From: Actibacterium atlanticum | GTDB lineage: Bacteria > Pseudomonadota > Alphaproteobacteria > Rhodobacterales > Rhodobacteraceae | NCBI RefSeq assembly: GCF_000671395.1 | Contig: NZ_AQQY01000004.1 | Span: forward strand, 1 to 64,000 | DNA length: 64,000 bases | Direction: 5' to 3' | Shown here: piece by piece, positions 63,466 through 64,000 of the stretch | Layout of the letters: each line of letters begins with the position of its first letter | How positions within the stretch are numbered: the first letter of the stretch is position 1 | Program-made: the position numbers and the translations under genes | Notes under the pieces: generated by a model | Told to the model about the DNA's origin: nothing | Databases searched by the model: none | The model's input: the letters and a program-made list of their open reading frames with translations, nothing else

Positions 63466-64000
63466 ATGCCCAACCCCACCGCCGCTATGCTTGTGATCGG
63501 GGACGAGATCCTTTCGGGCCGCACCCGCGATTCCAACATGCATTATCTGGCGCAAGAACTGACCAAGATCGGTGTCTCCCTGACCGAGGTCCGCATGGTC
63601 GTGGATGACACCGATGCGATTGTGGATGCTGTCAATGCGTTGCGGGCGCAGTATGACACCGTGGTGACCTCGGGCGGGATCGGGCCGACCCATGATGACA
63701 TCACCGCCGATGCGATCGCGCAAGCCTTTGGTGCGCATATCGACATTCGCGATGATGCCCGCGCCCTGCTGGCCGCCCATTACGAACGCCAAGGGTCCGA
63801 ATTTAACGCCGCGCGTCAGCGCATGGCGCGCATCCCGGACGGCGCAACGCTGATCGACAACCCGGTATCAATTGCGCCGGGCTTTACCATGGAGAATGTC
63901 CATGTGATGGCCGGTGTGCCTTCGGTCTTTCAGGCCATGGTCGCTTCGGTCTTGCCGCACATCACCGGAGGCGCTCCGCTGCTCAGCCAATCCTTGCGGA
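63466..64000 (+). CDS. CinA/MoaB-like molybdopterin-binding protein, partial
   Basis: The N-terminal 178 residues of a competence/damage-inducible protein A family member; the gene runs past the window edge. The start is the ATG at 63466 after AAGGAGAGCCCC. MLVIGDEILSGRTRDSN and VVTSGGIGPTHDDIT are the MoaB-fold motifs. Homologues are of about 240-260 residues in this group and lack the pyridine-nucleotide amidase domain, but the end cannot be seen. Confidence 0.88.
   Translation, partial: MPNPTAAMLVIGDEILSGRTRDSNMHYLAQELTKIGVSLTEVRMVVDDTDAIVDAVNALRAQYDTVVTSGGIGPTHDDITADAIAQAFGAHIDIRDDARALLAAHYERQGSEFNAARQRMARIPDGATLIDNPVSIAPGFTMENVHVMAGVPSVFQAMVASVLPHITGGAPLLSQSLR

Noticed and set aside
1-64000. 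CRISPR arrays, insertion sequences, prophage, tRNA-linked islands or a secondary-metabolite cluster
   Set aside because: I saw no regularly spaced repeats, transposase or integrase frames, phage structural genes, tRNA genes or large synthase genes.

Overview
The window is about 64 kb of compact, GC-rich chromosome from an alphaproteobacterium. It is most likely a member of the Roseobacter/Rhodobacteraceae group. The evidence is the set of neighbourhoods: ChvI-ChvG beside HprK, RapZ, EIIA-Man and HPr; pckA next to chvI; methylsuccinyl-CoA dehydrogenase of the ethylmalonyl-CoA pathway; a single bifunctional Rsh in an rpoZ-rsh-pdxJ-acpS-lepB-rnc-era-recO run; and glnK-amtB. I see no rRNA, tRNA, CRISPR array, insertion sequence, prophage or biosynthetic cluster. 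Most of the window is core genome.

Layout. 1-7.6 kb: a DUF6473 protein and 3-hydroxybutyryl-CoA dehydrogenase, a lysophospholipid acyltransferase, then the PTS-type regulatory run HPr-EIIA-RapZ-HprK-ChvG-ChvI on the minus strand. 7.6-12 kb: carbon assimilation genes pckA, a TauE-like exporter and mcd, with two near-identical bidirectional terminators. 12-13.8 kb: an orphan low-GC gene, a transglutaminase-like protein and a META lipoprotein. 13.8-22.8 kb: a long minus-strand housekeeping run (tag-like, recO, DUF1491, era, rnc, lepB, acpS, a small KptA-like gene, pdxJ, DUF2062, rsh, rpoZ). 23-31.5 kb: NYN protein, LysE, rnhA, TRIC-like channel, fmt, an ArsR/DUF6428 pair, two deformylase genes, a MalY-type lyase and an MltB transglycosylase. 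31.5-43.8 kb: smc, membrane and small proteins, a split MnmC pair, a DMT transporter, slt, dapA, trmO and smpB. 43.9-51 kb: two tandem small membrane proteins, sseA, an aromatic aminotransferase, amtB-glnK and a class A PBP. 51-64 kb: mlaA-mlaC, a type I secretion ABC/HlyD pair followed by ridA, a glycerophosphodiesterase and a GNAT, a phhB copy interrupted by a stop codon, mscS, a peroxiredoxin, a ferredoxin-reductase-like flavoprotein, rsmD, map, sfsA and the start of cinA.

How the genes work together. Several units concern the switch between glycolytic and gluconeogenic or C2/C4 carbon use: HPr/HprK/EIIA signalling, ChvGI, pckA with two operator-like repeats, and mcd with the hbd gene. Others concern envelope upkeep (two lytic transglycosylases, a PBP, MlaA/MlaC, T1SS, MscS), translation (fmt, def, map, rsmD, trmO, smpB, mnmD) and nitrogen sensing (glnK-amtB).

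Most worth a second look: the phhB copy with an in-frame TAA before its catalytic histidines; a deformylase paralogue lacking both the metal Cys and the catalytic Glu; a 97-residue KptA-like protein coupled to pdxJ; paralogous small membrane proteins each preceded at the same distance by a GGGAC-loop hairpin; divergently split MnmC halves; tandem CceR-like operators before pckA; and helically phased TTGCAC repeats before glnK. No wholly new multi-gene system is evident. All positions and motifs were read by eye, without database searches.
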